From Carnegiea gigantea (taxonomy: Eukaryota; Streptophyta; Magnoliopsida; Caryophyllales; Cactaceae): 64,000 bases of DNA. Positions 48,201 through 60,870 of the stretch are shown here, in pieces (position 1 is the first letter of the stretch; each line of letters begins with the position of its first letter). The stretch is taken from NCBI GenBank assembly GCA_029747015.1, contig JAKOGI010000001.1:4266001-4330000 (forward strand), given 5' to 3'. The notes under the pieces are model-generated. The model had not been told where the DNA came from. It saw only the letters and a program-made list of their open reading frames with translations, and ran no database searches. Both the position numbers and the translations under genes were made by a program.

Positions 48201-48340
48201 ATAAAATCTTAATAAATACTTCAGAAGACACAAGTCACGACCGCAACATATATATACATGACTTTGTCTTTCTCTGATTTGATGAACTCAAATTAATTAA
48301 TCCTAAGGGTGGCTGTGACTGAAACTCCATATGTGGATTC
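45277..48340. other. DUF1005 leader plus gene-poor spacer
   Basis: The first 600 bases are the probable 5' leader and promoter of the DUF1005 gene, with CTCTCTCT tracts. Beyond about 45900 the DNA is AT-rich with an ATA/AAT microsatellite at 47641-47668 and a Helitron-like end at 47984-48010. A GC-richer patch at 46490-46640 is open but matches nothing I know. Confidence 0.45.
47984..48012 (-). mobile_element. Helitron-like 3' terminus (minus strand)
   Basis: Read on the minus strand, a hairpin GTGC-GTA-GCAC is followed 11 bases later by CTAGT (47988-47984). It is the mirror of the ends at 1628-1654 and 42278-42302. The 5' end, expected at higher coordinates, could not be fixed. Confidence 0.5.
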
Positions 48341-48358
48341 AAATCGACTTGTTTGGGT

Positions 48359-48617
48359 CACGGCCCAATGCCCGTGGGAAAGCAATTCACATCACAATTC
48401 ACATCTTTGGGCATATTTGGGTTGAGCTTCAAATATGCCCAGTTAAAAGGCTCGACCCATGAAGGCCCATTTTGGTAGGAAATGAAATAAGGATTTAAGG
48501 ATAACATGAAATCGAGAGGTGATGCGGGTGGGAAGCCATATCCCTTGGATCCTCCTCCTACAACTAGAGTACAGCCATCTCCACTTGCTGATAGCGCGAG
48601 GAGAGAGAAATCTCAAG
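48359..48617 (+). promoter_or_regulatory. PSRP6 promoter with site-II-type motifs and an 11-bp inverted repeat
   Basis: GGCCCAAT near 48362 and AAGGCCCATTTT at 48463-48474 are site-II-like (TGGGCC/T) elements, common in promoters of plant ribosomal protein genes. A perfect inverted repeat, GGGCATATTTG at 48409-48419 with CAAATATGCCC at 48430-48440, lies between them. Confidence 0.5.
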
Positions 48618-48941
48618 ATGTCAGTCTCAGCCCTCTTCGGAACTAGGCTCGCAGTGGCGCCGGCGCAGGTGCGCGGTGGCGAAGTTAGGGCGGTGAGCGG
48701 GGGAGTGGGAGTGATGATAGAATGCTCCTCCAGGCCGAAGAAGAAGGCAACTGCCCACCACATAAAGACACGGCCAAAGAAGACCCACCCATGGGACATA
48801 CGACGTCGTCCCACTGTTTACCCTCCTCTTCCTCCACTTCCTCCCGACTGGACTATCGTTTCTCCAGCGTCCTCCGACGAGTCCCCTGCTGCTCCGCCGG
48901 TGCCGGAGTCTCCAGCGCCTTCTGAGTCTCAGGAACTTTAA
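48618..48941 (+). CDS. PSRP6: Plastid-specific 50S ribosomal protein 6 (PSRP6/cL38)
   Basis: A single exon encodes 107 residues starting [17 protein letters not shown], a Ser/Ala/Arg-rich N-terminus typical of a chloroplast transit peptide. The mature part, [20 protein letters not shown], then [21 protein letters not shown], is the conserved signature of plastid-specific ribosomal protein 6. This is a small basic component of the chloroplast large subunit. The C-terminus is Pro/Ser/Glu-rich and variable. An ATG further upstream at 48519 is in frame but adds an unrelated hydrophobic stretch, and the 48618 start matches the family. It acts in the chloroplast stroma during translation. Confidence 0.95.
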   Translation: MSVSALFGTRLAVAPAQVRGGEVRAVSGGVGVMIECSSRPKKKATAHHIKTRPKKTHPWDIRRRPTVYPPLPPLPPDWTIVSPASSDESPAAPPVPESPAPSESQEL

Positions 48942-49227
48942 TGCGTTATGTTGGGTTATAGTTGTTGTGTAGTTGGCGTCTGTGTTGCTATTGCTGTTTT
49001 GGGTTGCCCACCGCCTGTTTGATGAAATGCTTTTTGTAATGTAAGATCATTTAATGAGTTATTATTATGCTTGGGAGGCCTTGTTTATCCTTGATGTCTA
49101 GTTTTAATTTCTCTTGTGGAATTGTCAAAATCTGCCCTGAAGGGGTACTTTGTCAATTCAGGTTCATTGCAACTTAATTGTTATGAGATGATCTAACCAC
49201 CAATGAAGTTGTGTGAATAGGAGGCCT

Positions 49228-49260
<33 letters not shown>

Positions 49261-50829
49261 AAGCCTCCATCTCACCAAGTGCAAAATACTGAGCCCCTAT
49301 TTTTAGTAAACAAGGCCATGCTAATAAAGTGATTATTCTTCCCATATGGGACCTGGTGTGAACAACATAATATTCCCTTCTAGCTGTTGCTGCTTGTTAT
49401 TAGCCCATCAAATAAAGATAACATGAACTCCATCCCTCTGCTTCTTCAATGGCTTCGATAGCCCTGCAATCATCTTTGCAATCTCTTCAATCTCGTAAGC
49501 GCAGACTGGTTTTGGAAATGTGATATGTAAAACTCTTAACAAAATTTCTTCAGCAGAATGAAGCTGTAAACTTTAAGGTTAATGCTGCTGTAAACTTCAA
49601 GGTTAATGCTGTTGAATGCAACAAGAACGCACATAGGGTGGTGTTTTGGCAAAAATAGAGAACAATCTAAAATATTCTCCACCGCTGTTTTCCTTTGTCT
49701 GACATAGTAATTACGTGAGACCATCGTTTTGTCGACACTCTTTCATATCCCAAAGTTTCTTTTATGTCTCAAGATCTTTTTATTTGAGACGGCCTCAACT
49801 AAAAATAAACTTGAGTATTTTAAAAAAAAATCTTTATTTAATTGCATCCAGCCTGATTTCCATTGTCGTAGTTTTATCCTTCTTTGATGACCAATAGTAT
49901 TTCTTTGTGGTTCAAACTAGAAGCACAGAATCCTTCCCCAATAATGTTTGTATTCTTCATGACTTGTTCGTCCCTTAAAAAGAGTATGACGGGCTTCAAA
50001 CAGGTTCAATGACAAAATCATTGACGAGGCACGAGGTCAGTAAGGCTTTGTTCAGCGTGTGTGGTACGAGTTGAATGTGCCAGTATAGCCACAATGCTTC
50101 AACTCTTGCAAGACACACCACCTTCTTGTAAAAGAGACCGTCTATAGACATCACAAGTAGCCAAATTATTATCTTCTTTCAAATTTTTGAGTCTTCTATG
50201 AGACGGTTTCACCGAAGATTTACACCGTCCTTGCCGTAACTTCTACTGCTCAAGTCGTGGGGCTCAAAATGATAAAAAAGGACACAAGATTGGGGACGAG
50301 GGAAGGAGTGGGAAACTGGGAAGCCTTAAAAGTTAAAAACAAAGCCTAAAGCAAAGCCTTGTACAAAATTATTATACAGCCAGCAAAAGTGAGTTTTCAG
50401 TTAGCAAAGCAAGAAAAAAGAAGAAAATAAAGAATAACATCAGACCAACACAAAGGGGGTGGCTTTCCCAGTGGTTATTGGATTAGCTGATGTACATGGA
50501 TTTCCTGCCTTTCAACTTCAGCAGTAGTAGACCAAAGCACAGCCGGAATTAGTTACAAAGCACAGAGGATTGGAGGCAGCCACCACTACCACCACCGCCG
50601 CCGCTGCCACCACCATGTATCCCCTCTTCAACTGCAGAAGGATCCACAGACGCCGCTGTACATAAGTTTTCGCCCTCTGGGCCCTTTGTGCAAGTTCCTT
50701 GCAAAAAACCTTGCTGGAGTTCACAAAGATTATCTCCTTCCAAAACTTCACCAGAAGCCTTTATGAATGAAGATACTTTTATGATTCGGTTTTGCTACCG
50801 AGTTTCCCTATGTTTTCGTTTCAAATTGC
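48942..50829. other. Spacer between convergent PSRP6 and ITPK genes
   Basis: It contains the PSRP6 3' UTR, a GT microsatellite at 49229-49258, and a lone transit-peptide-like open segment at 49449-49494 followed by a splice-donor-like GTAAGC. The last few hundred bases before 50830 are probably the ITPK 3' UTR, with a GCC/ACC-rich patch at 50580-50615. No complete gene was found. Confidence 0.5.
49229..49258. repeat. GT microsatellite
   Basis: Fifteen GT units in tandem, downstream of PSRP6. Confidence 0.95.
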
Positions 50830-53800
50830 TTAGCCTGCCTTGGTTACTCGAGTATCGTACTTCCTATCCACCAGGCTCAGTAGGAAGTCTGTAAATATGT
50901 GCTCATACTCTGGCATCTTACCATACCCTGCATAAAAAACAACAGACATGTGAGGCAACTTACAGATAGCAACCCCTTTCCTTTTTCTTTCACATCCCTT
51001 TTTCTCTCCTTTTCTATTTGCCATCATAATGTTTCAGAAAGATCAGTTTCACACTTTCACCTCCCACTTCAAACCAAACCAACCCAGTACCTAAGCATCT
51101 CGCCCACTATTCCCCCTTTTTCAATTTTTTTCCCTTTTTCCCTTTTTTTGGTTTCCGGGTGTGGGGTGGGGGAGCTATCAACTTACCAGGGAAGTAGTTA
51201 ATATCAACAATATAAAAGTTGTCATGGGTTCCATATTCGCGCATCAAGTCTAGATTGAACAGCCGCAGACCCTGTCACATCACCAAAACGAAGAAGTAAA
51301 TCCTAATTGAGCGATTCAGTCCAGGAAAAAACACAACCTCCAAAACAAACAGTCAATCCTTACCAGCCGGCGACGAAGTTCTCTGGCAAGTTTCTCCAGA
51401 AGAGGACGAGGAGGGTATTCTACAAGGAAAGAACGTAAGCTTCAGAAAAAGGTTCTTCCAAACCATAAGTTATATATGCTGTTTCAACTCTTCAGTAGAG
51501 CTCACTTTGACAGAATAGGCAACTATGTCAAGCAGAAAAAGCGACTTAAAGACTTTACCAGCAACGACAGGCTCCAGATCTGCTTCATCTGCTGACGCTG
51601 CAGCACAAGAAACTCTCGGAAAACGATATACACCAGTAGTTCTTGACAGTTCACGCTTACTAACATTTGGTAATGAGAATCGCCTGACAACTTTTATAGC
51701 TTCTCCAACGATAAAGACTTTGAACATGACTCCACCTGCAATATCAAGGTAGTGAGATACAGTGCCCCTCCTAGTCAAAACAATGGTTAGGGAATACAAC
51801 TAATGAAGATTACCATGATTAACAAACTCCTGCAAAACGAGTGGCGGCTCAAGCATCTGAAGAGAATATTGATCATAAGCAAGTGACAGTTCATGTGATT
51901 TTGCTCCATCAGCGATTAGGGGCTTTGCAACTGAAACAAACACATCTCTCTTTAACTCGGTAAGGAAATAACCCAACCAAACCCCCAAAAAATCACTTTT
52001 ACCTGATTGTTGCAAAGAATAAATTTTTGGTCTTTTTTTTTTGGGGGGGGGGGGTTACTGCTATGTGTGACGGGTATCAGATCACATCAAGATATATAGC
52101 AATATAATTCCATGACACTGAAATCAGATGCCTACAAAATAGGCAACTAATATTATCAAACAGAAGATGCAATAAAACGATGATCTGATAGGTAGCATAC
52201 CAATAGGAAGGTTCAACCCTGCCTTTGCTACTGCCTGAGGAATGGATGAAGCATCTTTCTTGATAACCAACTGCCGGGGAACATTAATTTGTCCTGCAGT
52301 GTTAAATATCAGATTCTCAGAATTTAATTGTGAACATATGGGAGGTTCACGATTCATCGACAAAACCAGCAAATGCCTTTTTTTCACAATTTCACCCCAC
52401 TTACCATACGAGTCAGACAAGTTCAGGTCAGCAACAACCTGCAACATTGACTGGCGATTGTGTAAAATTTTTATGGCATCAGGTGGATCGAGGACAGTCA
52501 CTTCAGGATGAGCTTGCCGGTATTCCTTCAGAAATATAAGTTAAAAGGTGGTAAGCAATACGGTAGCAACAACTTTGAAAAATTGAGTACATTAGATAAC
52601 TGCTTGACCATCTCAATGTACAGGACAAATAACCACCAAAAATCTTAGAAGGCAGAAACATTGTAGCCGGAAATTTGAAAAGAAAAAGGAACAAGGGCCA
52701 AGGAAAAAAACAAGATGCCATTTAAGTAGTAAGAGCATCAATACCAAGGGCTAACAAATCCATTAGAACCATTTGCTAAGAACCTACAGACTGAGTGCAC
52801 CTGAAGCAACAGAGCCATGTCATAAGAGCCTACAGCAGGGCTATGAAGGTACATTCACCTTAAAAGATCCATTACGCTGGTGTCAAACTAAGGCCAGGAT
52901 AGCATATATGCCATCAATGTTAATAGTTTGCATTTTGTTCAAAATGGGTCATCCCAATCAAATGAAGAAGCCTGTAAAGATCGACCTTTGACACAATTTT
53001 CTCAAGAGTAATCTGTCAAGCTGAAACAATATTACTCTAAGTCATGCGAACAACTCAAAGCAAGAATACCAGCACTCAAGGAGATTAAGCACGTTGCAAT
53101 CTCGAACATGTCATTCAGCCGACAGAGTGCACATGCCCTGGAAAAAGAACATGTCCAAAAGGAACAGAGAAGACTCATTCCTTCATAGTTAAGGTTACCC
53201 CAACCTAGACATATGAGTTAAAAATGGCAGTGAAGGAGAAGCATCCTCACTCACTGGTTCGTTGAGGCTTCAACCTCAATATCAGGTCATGATTCATTGT
53301 CTACGAAAGGGCAAGCACTCTGCAAATTATGTCAGACAGCGATGAGTTGTAAATGCAGTAAATTGCAGTTCAACATCAGTCACTTCCAGGGCCAGTCATT
53401 ATGTCACTGAGTTAATAGATCATAAATTTACACTAAACAAAGAGATCACAAGGAACTTGGTCAGACACATTTAGATGATGTTAAGATGACAGAATCTAAC
53501 TAACCTCAAGAACCTGGCGCCATTCCTTTCCAGTTATCTGCATAAAACACAAAGGACACATGAAGCAATTAGACATAATCGATACATCAAAATTTGAGGA
53601 AAATCTACCGGGGGGGGGGGTTAGTCCAGCCTCTCAACCAAAGAGGCTCCTCCTTCTCCTGGAAGCACCTTTCTTGGGGTTTAGGAGATGTTTATAAGAG
53701 AAAAAGTCGTCTCAATCAACAGTCTCAGCTGTTGTTTCCTTAATGATATTTTTGAACAAGAAAACAAAGAGCAACTATCTCTCTAATATGTCGAGCCACC

Positions 53801-56800
53801 CAACAAAAGACTGAACATATCTTGTTTGGTATTGAATATGATATCAAAGCTTATATTCCTTCATTTCACAGCAACAAGCAAATCAAGAGAGAATACAACT
53901 TCATTTACCTTGTGTAAGACAATGTCAAACGGACCTTGTTCCAAAAGAGGTTTGCTCACATCAATAGCCACAAATGCTATTCCCTTCAACCTGGAAAATA
54001 ACATTTTTGGCTTTTAGCACGGCATAATGCCAGGAAAACTGACTTAGGAACTAAAGCTGGATATTGAATTATGATGCTATCGGCTAGGGCCAAAAGGGAA
54101 TACATATAAGCAAGTTTCTCAGCAATTGAACAGCACATGAATGATAGGCCAATCCTTCCGCAAGCTTACAAGCTAAACATGCATAAACTCAACCCTCCAT
54201 CCAACCATAAAAGATAACCCTTTCAAGGAACTAGGCGGGCAGTACATAAAACATAATAGCGTAGAAGGGAAAAGAAGACAGAAATATCACAATACTACAG
54301 CAGAGGCTAGAAGCAAAACGCCTCTTCTCGGCAGTAATTAGTGAAAACAACAGTAACTGAACTCAGAAGCTGGACACATTTGAGAAACCTGACTCATGGC
54401 ATCCATATTTAAGTGGACAAAACTGAATCTAAACAAAAGGCTAAATCCATACAAAAGATAAAGAAGACAGAAGCAGTTTCTGAAATGTCTCTCAAAAACA
54501 TATCAATCCTTCATAACAAAATAGGTGCATCTGGGTAGGTCAACAGTCTAAACGACGTTTAAATAAAAACCATCTCTAACAAATGTGGTTTTGATGATGT
54601 CCAAACTCATATTTGAGTAATGTTTGAAAAAATGCAAGATATTGAAGACTGATCCTTTGCTTCCAAAGATCACTTCGAGGCTCAGTTTGAAAGTTCACAG
54701 GCAAGATTTAGCAACAGTTAGACAAAGAAAGACTTAAGACAAAACAAGACTAAGGCAAATTAGTCACATTGACACATTCTTATACAGTTATTATTTTATC
54801 AAACAATACGAATAGATTACTCTCCTCTAAATAAACCAAATTGGAAAGGCAAGAAAAATGGTAGTAATGTATTCTTACTCGGTGGTTAGTTTAGCCAAAG
54901 TCACGCTACTACAACTTAAAACTTACAACACATGTAAGGCACAATGTTAGTCTCTCATCCATTCCCCTCCCCACTCCTCGCTCTCTACCTCAAAACTCCG
55001 CCCATAGCACCATCAAACCCAACTTACCAGTTTTTTCCTTTTAAATTCTATTCATTTTCTTACAAAGTATTAAAATACATTCAAACAAGTTTTCTAGATA
55101 CCATTATTTTCAAAAATCCTAATTTTATAACATGTTTCCTATGACATCACACTTTTTTTAAAAAAAACAAATAAGAATCTCAATCCAAACAGACCGAGTG
55201 GCCCCGTCTCTAAAGACAAAACAGGTGCTAACGGAAGAAGTAACAACACTGCACACATCCATCAGTTACCCAACTATACATCCAGGCAAATTCAACTTCC
55301 ATCTTACTGTCAGATAGAAGTTAATTTTCATATATAAAAGTCAAAATGACCCCACTAGAGAATCAAAGTATCAAACCCACCCACCCTCCCCTCCCCATCA
55401 CCCTCTTCCCTGTTTTGCCAAATTTTAGAAAATTAAAAACAATGTTCTAGAAAACCACTTCCCCCTTACCAAACAACGCAAAAAGTGCGGGGAGATGATG
55501 GAATAGCAGGGCAACACAACAGGTTGTAGTCTTGTAGAGTAAGCTAGCATCTTTATCAGTTGATAATGGAAGATAACTTACGAAAGGTTACAAAAGGGAA
55601 CTAAAGGAAGAATAGAACTGGAACTGTGGAGTTGATCCCACAGATCTCTAGCCCAAAGAAACTAAAATGTAAACAACCACAATCAAGCAAGCAATTTCAA
55701 TTTGGAGAGACCCTTCTAAGCTCTGCAGCAGCACCCCCCCCCCCCCCAAAAAAAAAAAAGCATTAAGCCTTCAATGCCTATCAGATTCCGGCAACTCTAA
55801 TAATCATGCAGCAGCTTCCCAATTCCTACACTACAACTAGTGATTGTTAAGGCACAGTCCCACTTGAAGAATCGAAAACCAAGAGCACAGTTCTACATGA
55901 AGAATCGAAAGCCAAGAACACCGGAGTAAGGAATTTTGGCATTTACAGTTCCTTACTTCACACAAACAATAAAAAAACTGCTCCTGGATTCCTTCTGTTA
56001 TTATTTTCTACTTCCAGAATAGATCACTCATAGTATAAATTATCACATGAGCATTGTTTATTCTTTCAAGGAGAAGGAATCTCAATATAATCTATAGTCA
56101 CAGTGTAATTTAATAGCAAGGTAAGAGGGTCAGCTAATAAAAAATAAGGGATTGGCAAATATCACTGGAATAATTCTCACTGATAAAAGCATAATCATTG
56201 AAGAGCACAGCTGACAGGAATAATATAGAAGGAACTGAGCGCATATACCTTGCCCATATCAATCCTCAATCAGAAATTATCGTAATTAAATATAGTTTTA
56301 TTACTAGTTACCTAGATTATGGTACTTAAACACCAAAAACAGGGTGATTAGCTCTACCCAGATTTCCAAACCTTCCAATCAATTTATGTGGCTGAAGACA
56401 GTTTTCATATCACACTCAAAAGGTCTATACTCCTCTTCAAATCAAATCAACCAAAAGAAAAGGGAACCCAATTGTTTGCAGAATATTCATCTCTGATCTT
56501 TACAAATAGTGAAAGAGATTCCCAACAACATCAACATCAACATCATTAACCCAAATCAAGCCCCGCCCGAAAAAGGGTCCAGAAAGGTCTAAATGCACGC
56601 AGCCTTACTCGTGTTTGTAGCTACACAGAGGTGAAGACGTACGCAAAGGTAGGGTCTCAATCAATCAAACAAAAATCTAGCAACGTTTTTGTGGATGCAT
56701 TATTTGAGCCCAGTGATCCAAATTGCGCGGTCTAAGAGATGGATTCCAAATTTTAACCTACTATCAAACCCAATAATGAACACATCAATCTCCCAAGAAA

Positions 56801-57292
56801 GAGGAACAAAAGCCTAAAATCCAAAGATGGGTACATCGTTTCTAGCACCCATTTCTCTTTCTACTCAAAACCCAACAAGATTACACACTTCAAGTTTATG
56901 TCTTTCAAATTCATTCTCATGGATTCAGACAATTGGAGGGGGGGAAAAAATAAAAACAACGGAAAACCCAGAAGAGAAACTGAAAAATCAAGCCCACATG
57001 ACATGCAAATTGACAAAGAGAACATCAATTGATGAAAGATTAGGGATTATAGAAGAAAATACCTAGCGAGATCCTCAAGCTTGGGTTTCAAAAAGCTCTT
57101 AGTTTTCTTGGACGTAAGAGCGTAACCAACAACGAGTCTCAAGGGCATTTCCGGGAAAACCTTACAAATAGCCTTGTTGTTGCCCGCCTCCATCTCCTTG
57201 TTGTTGTCATTGATCTTATCATCTTCCGCCATTTTCAATTCTCTCTCCCCATCCTCCATGAACCTCCCCATCCTCGCATCCTCAACCACCAT
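50830..57292 (-). CDS. ITPK: Inositol-tetrakisphosphate 1-kinase (ITPK2/3 type)
   Basis: Ten exons on the minus strand join in phase to 363 residues: 57292-57063, 53990-53909, 53537-53505, 52525-52405, 52293-52201, 51930-51814, 51735-51559, 51419-51364, 51271-51187 and 50927-50830. Conserved blocks include [103 protein letters not shown], and DINYFPGYGKMP near residue 326. The Asp and Asn of DIN are expected Mg2+ ligands of the ATP-grasp fold. The enzyme phosphorylates or isomerises inositol tris/tetrakisphosphates on the way to phytate and pyrophosphates. The 57292 ATG sits in a good context (GCCATGG). A longer in-frame upstream frame reads through apparent leader sequence and is not preferred. 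The first 50 residues are acidic and variable. Confidence 0.96.
55734..55759. repeat. C14A12 homopolymer junction
   Basis: Fourteen C are followed directly by twelve A, in ITPK intron 1. A T10G12 junction in the same gene lies at 52033-52054, and a G11 tract at 53610-53620. Confidence 0.9.
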
Positions 57293-59380
57293 GGCTTCAA
57301 AGAAATTCCCAGAAAAAAAATAAAAATTCAGATGGGTTAATTTAGATTTGGGAAATAATAACAACAAAAGAAGTAGGCTTATTTTTGGGGCTCGAGGAGG
57401 GAAGAAAGAGAGAGTGAAAATAGAACAGAGAAGAAGGACGGATGGGGAGAGAGTGTTCGACAAAGACAACAATGGGGTTGTATTTATAGACACAGATAAA
57501 TGGGAGGCTATTAGCTGTGACAAAGTGGGAGCTTTTCATTTGCCAACACGCCCAGAAGACGTTCCAGAGTGCCCCACGTACCCCCCCACTGTTTCTCTCT
57601 TTACTTTCTCTTTCAAGTTGAACCTCCCTAAAAGCTTCTGCCTTTGTCTTCTTCTTCCTCCCTCCTCAAGTGAGAGAAGGAAGCATGAAATTGAGAGGCT
57701 TCTTTCAAATCGACCACATCAAAGACCTGCAAAAAGTTAATCACCTCTCACTTCGGGCTTCCATCGTCTTCTTTCCCCCATTTCTTTGGTTGGTGACCGG
57801 CGATGAGTGATTAATGAACGTGAATGTGATGAGTGACTCTTTGGTGAGGGTTACATTCCAAGAGGCAAGGCAATCTCACATAATTCCTATCCAACTTTTC
57901 ATATTTTGAAACTCTACTTGACCATATTATCAAAAGTTCTAACTTTTTAAAACACACATTTCTTTACTTCTTCAATTCATAAAACTCTAACTTAAATCAA
58001 TTAATAAAATATTTATAATGAACCTATCTTATAATATACAATCTTTTTTTAATAACCCAAATAATATTTTTTAGAAGGAAAAAAGGAAAAAACAAAAAAT
58101 GCACAAAATGGCCAAAAAAAAAAAGAGGAATGGGAGGCAGAACGTCTGCCCATTCCTCCACGTGTGGAAATTGCAAATGAAGCAAATCAGCTGAAGACAT
58201 ATGGCATAGGACCCACCACCCATTAACATGTGTTTCTAGTTGGGAATGCTCTCATAAACCATGTGTCATTTTATGTATTAAAATAAATTTATTAAAAAAC
58301 TTATACAGATTTAATATTATCAGTTAGCTTATTAATTAGTAACATTACTATATTTTTTTAGCATAAAAATTTCCTAGATTTAATACTAAAGTTGTAAGTT
58401 TAAAATTGTACAGACTTTGATATGCTCATGAAGGCTAAAAGAAAAGTAAAAGTTTATTACAAGATAATCACTTTTGTTATTTAATAAGTATTTTTTTTTG
58501 GGGTTCCACTTTAAGATAAAGTTATAAGGATTTTGCATTAGACCAATTATCCAATTTTATATTCTTTTTTTATATCAACAAAAATGTTTAACATGACTTC
58601 ACTCTTTGTTTTAATATAAGAAAATGATGTTAGATAAGTACAAATATTTTAGACCCCCCAAAGCACAATCTAATAGGATTTACCTTACGTTCCATCAATG
58701 ACATGCGGGCCAGGCTGAAATCCTATTAAAGATATGTAAGAGTTTTCCTTCCAATAATGTTGGTGTTTTCTTGGATCTATAATCTTTTCCAACTCTTTCA
58801 GTGTTTCGAGTGAAGAAGTTTTCCAATCCGTTCTCCTACTAAGTTACTTCAAATTACTAGTAACTTACTTCAGATTCACAATATCTTTTTTCTTGGAACT
58901 CTTTTAGCTTTGTATGTTTCTCTTGGATGCACTGTAATGGTAATATAATAAAATCAACTTTGTAATGCATCATGATTACATAATTTATAGTAGTAATCAA
59001 GAGGTATAAGATAGTTCTCTTATTAAAACACTCTTTCATGGAACAAAATAACGTAATGAAAACACAATCACTAAATTATTTGCATTACGATATTAATTGA
59101 ATCTAACCAAATGTTAATTTAGAGAAATTGCTATTTTTCCTTTTTGTTGTGGGCCTTGATGAAATCTAAAGTGGTGATCTAGTTGAAATTTACATTGATT
59201 TCAAGTTGAGTCCTATGAAGGACTAGTGTCTTTTTTAGATTCTCCCTTTCTGCCTCCATCTTTAAAAGACAAAATAGCTTCCATAACAAAATGATTATTG
59301 TAAACTCCAGATATTGAGGCTTTGTGAACTCCATTCTCCATCTAGACTCGATTAATGTCATTGTCTATATTTGGGGGGTT
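57293..59380. other. ITPK leader and AT-rich intergenic DNA
   Basis: The ITPK promoter and leader lie just right of 57292, with GAGAGAGAG near 57408. An imperfect inverted repeat GGAATGGGAGGCAGA-ACG-TCTGCCCATTCC is at 58127-58156. The rest is AT-rich and has no gene. Confidence 0.45.
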
Positions 59381-60870
59381 GAGTTACTTTCATTAGGCAT
59401 CATGTGAGAAGCTGCTGCCAAATTTTGATCCCACATCGATTCATCAGCGTCGACTCCATTGGAAGTGGCATAGGAAGAAACTGTGTTTGGTTCTTATAGA
59501 AGATATCTATTAGCGCAACCTGTAGTCGTGTGTCCTAGAGCAAAGCAAATTTGACATGGCATTAATGTACGAACATAAGATTTCTTCACATGAATTGTTT
59601 CCTGCATTTAAAAAATTAGTACTGGAAGAAAGTCAACATTGAATACGTGAGAAATTTTAAAAAGTTGCGATTTTCATCCCCTTGAGTTCGATTTGTTTTG
59701 CTATAATTGTTCAACCTTTTTCCCTTGCTACCTCCTGCATTGCCACTCCCTTCGGAAGTCTTGTTTTATTGATTGGTGGGTGCAAAAGATGTGCTATCCA
59801 AGATGGTGGAAATGGCAGCTGCACAAATGCTGAAAATTTGACGACTCATTGGACTTTAAAAACTGTAGTCTCTCCTTACAAGGAACAATTAAGCCTAGCC
59901 CCCAAGTCATCGAAAGTAGATTTGAGCCATAACAAAAAGAGTAGTCACTAATGGGTGACATGGCTCATCTAGACCATTAGGAATCAGTTGAACAATTATA
60001 AAGATCAAATGTGACCGTACGTAGATCACAAGGTTGGAGTGTGATGGTGGTTGCGACGGGGTCCAAGAAAAGTAGGAAAAACCCACAGGTTGCGGCGTAC
60101 TCATTGTGTTGAGCAACGGTGGAGGGGGGCAACATAGTGCCTTTAGAAACAACCCTCGACTAATTAGGGGGTGAGGGGGTTTCTCGTTGCGACGGTTGCA
60201 CCAAGTGGCGAAGTTGAGGGAGAGGGAATGTTATGACTTGCCATTGCTGAGGTTCTGCTGTGATGAAGAAACTAGTGAGGCGAGAAAGTAGGGGGGAAAA
60301 AATCTCTTTCAAAAGAGGAGTGAGGGGAAAAAAGTGCCAGTTTTGTGCTCTATAAACTATTGTTAATCCCTAAATATCCTAAGATTACTCATTCATATAG
60401 CACAGAGTAAACATGAGGACAATATGAGAGAATTCAATTTCCACATTTAGTGGGAATTCTACTTCCACAATGATGTTAAGAACGATTCACAGCTAGTATA
60501 GTTGTCCTCTAGGCCAACTGGCCAAGTAAAATTCATATTGGTACATGCTTAGAATGCATCCGATCTATTCTCTAAGAATTTTATACTTTTTTCTTTTTAA
60601 AAGTGAAAAGTTAGGCTCCATATTAGGTCTTTTCTCAGGGAACCTAATAGAGTTCAATCACTAGGAGCCTCGGGCCTAAGGCTTGTTAAATGTTTTACTC
60701 AATTCTACATAAAGAATACTTTTTGCTAGCCATAAGAATTGATCCTGACCCTCTAAATGAGAAACATCCTCGGTGCCAGTTGATAATTTATAAACATTTT
60801 GAGTTTTAAGAAAAACAGAAGCAACCACTTCTCTATTTTTGTTTTTAATTAGTTTATAGGGTTGAAGCAA
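59381..60870 (-). mobile_element. Possible decayed Copia-type gag fragment
   Basis: On the minus strand at 60152-59907 an open segment reads STPQPVGFSYFSWTPSQPPS followed by hydrophobic sequence. It is reminiscent of the Thr/Pro/Gln-rich start of Copia gag proteins. Neighbouring minus-strand sequence toward 59680 is broken by stops. No reverse transcriptase or LTR was identified, so this is a tentative call. Confidence 0.25.

Noticed and set aside
48519..48617. N-terminal extension of PSRP6
   Set aside because: It is in frame but unlike the family; the ATG at 48618 gives the expected transit peptide.
57293..57523. N-terminal extension of ITPK
   Set aside because: Hydrophobic, low-complexity reading of the probable leader; the GCCATGG start at 57292 is better.
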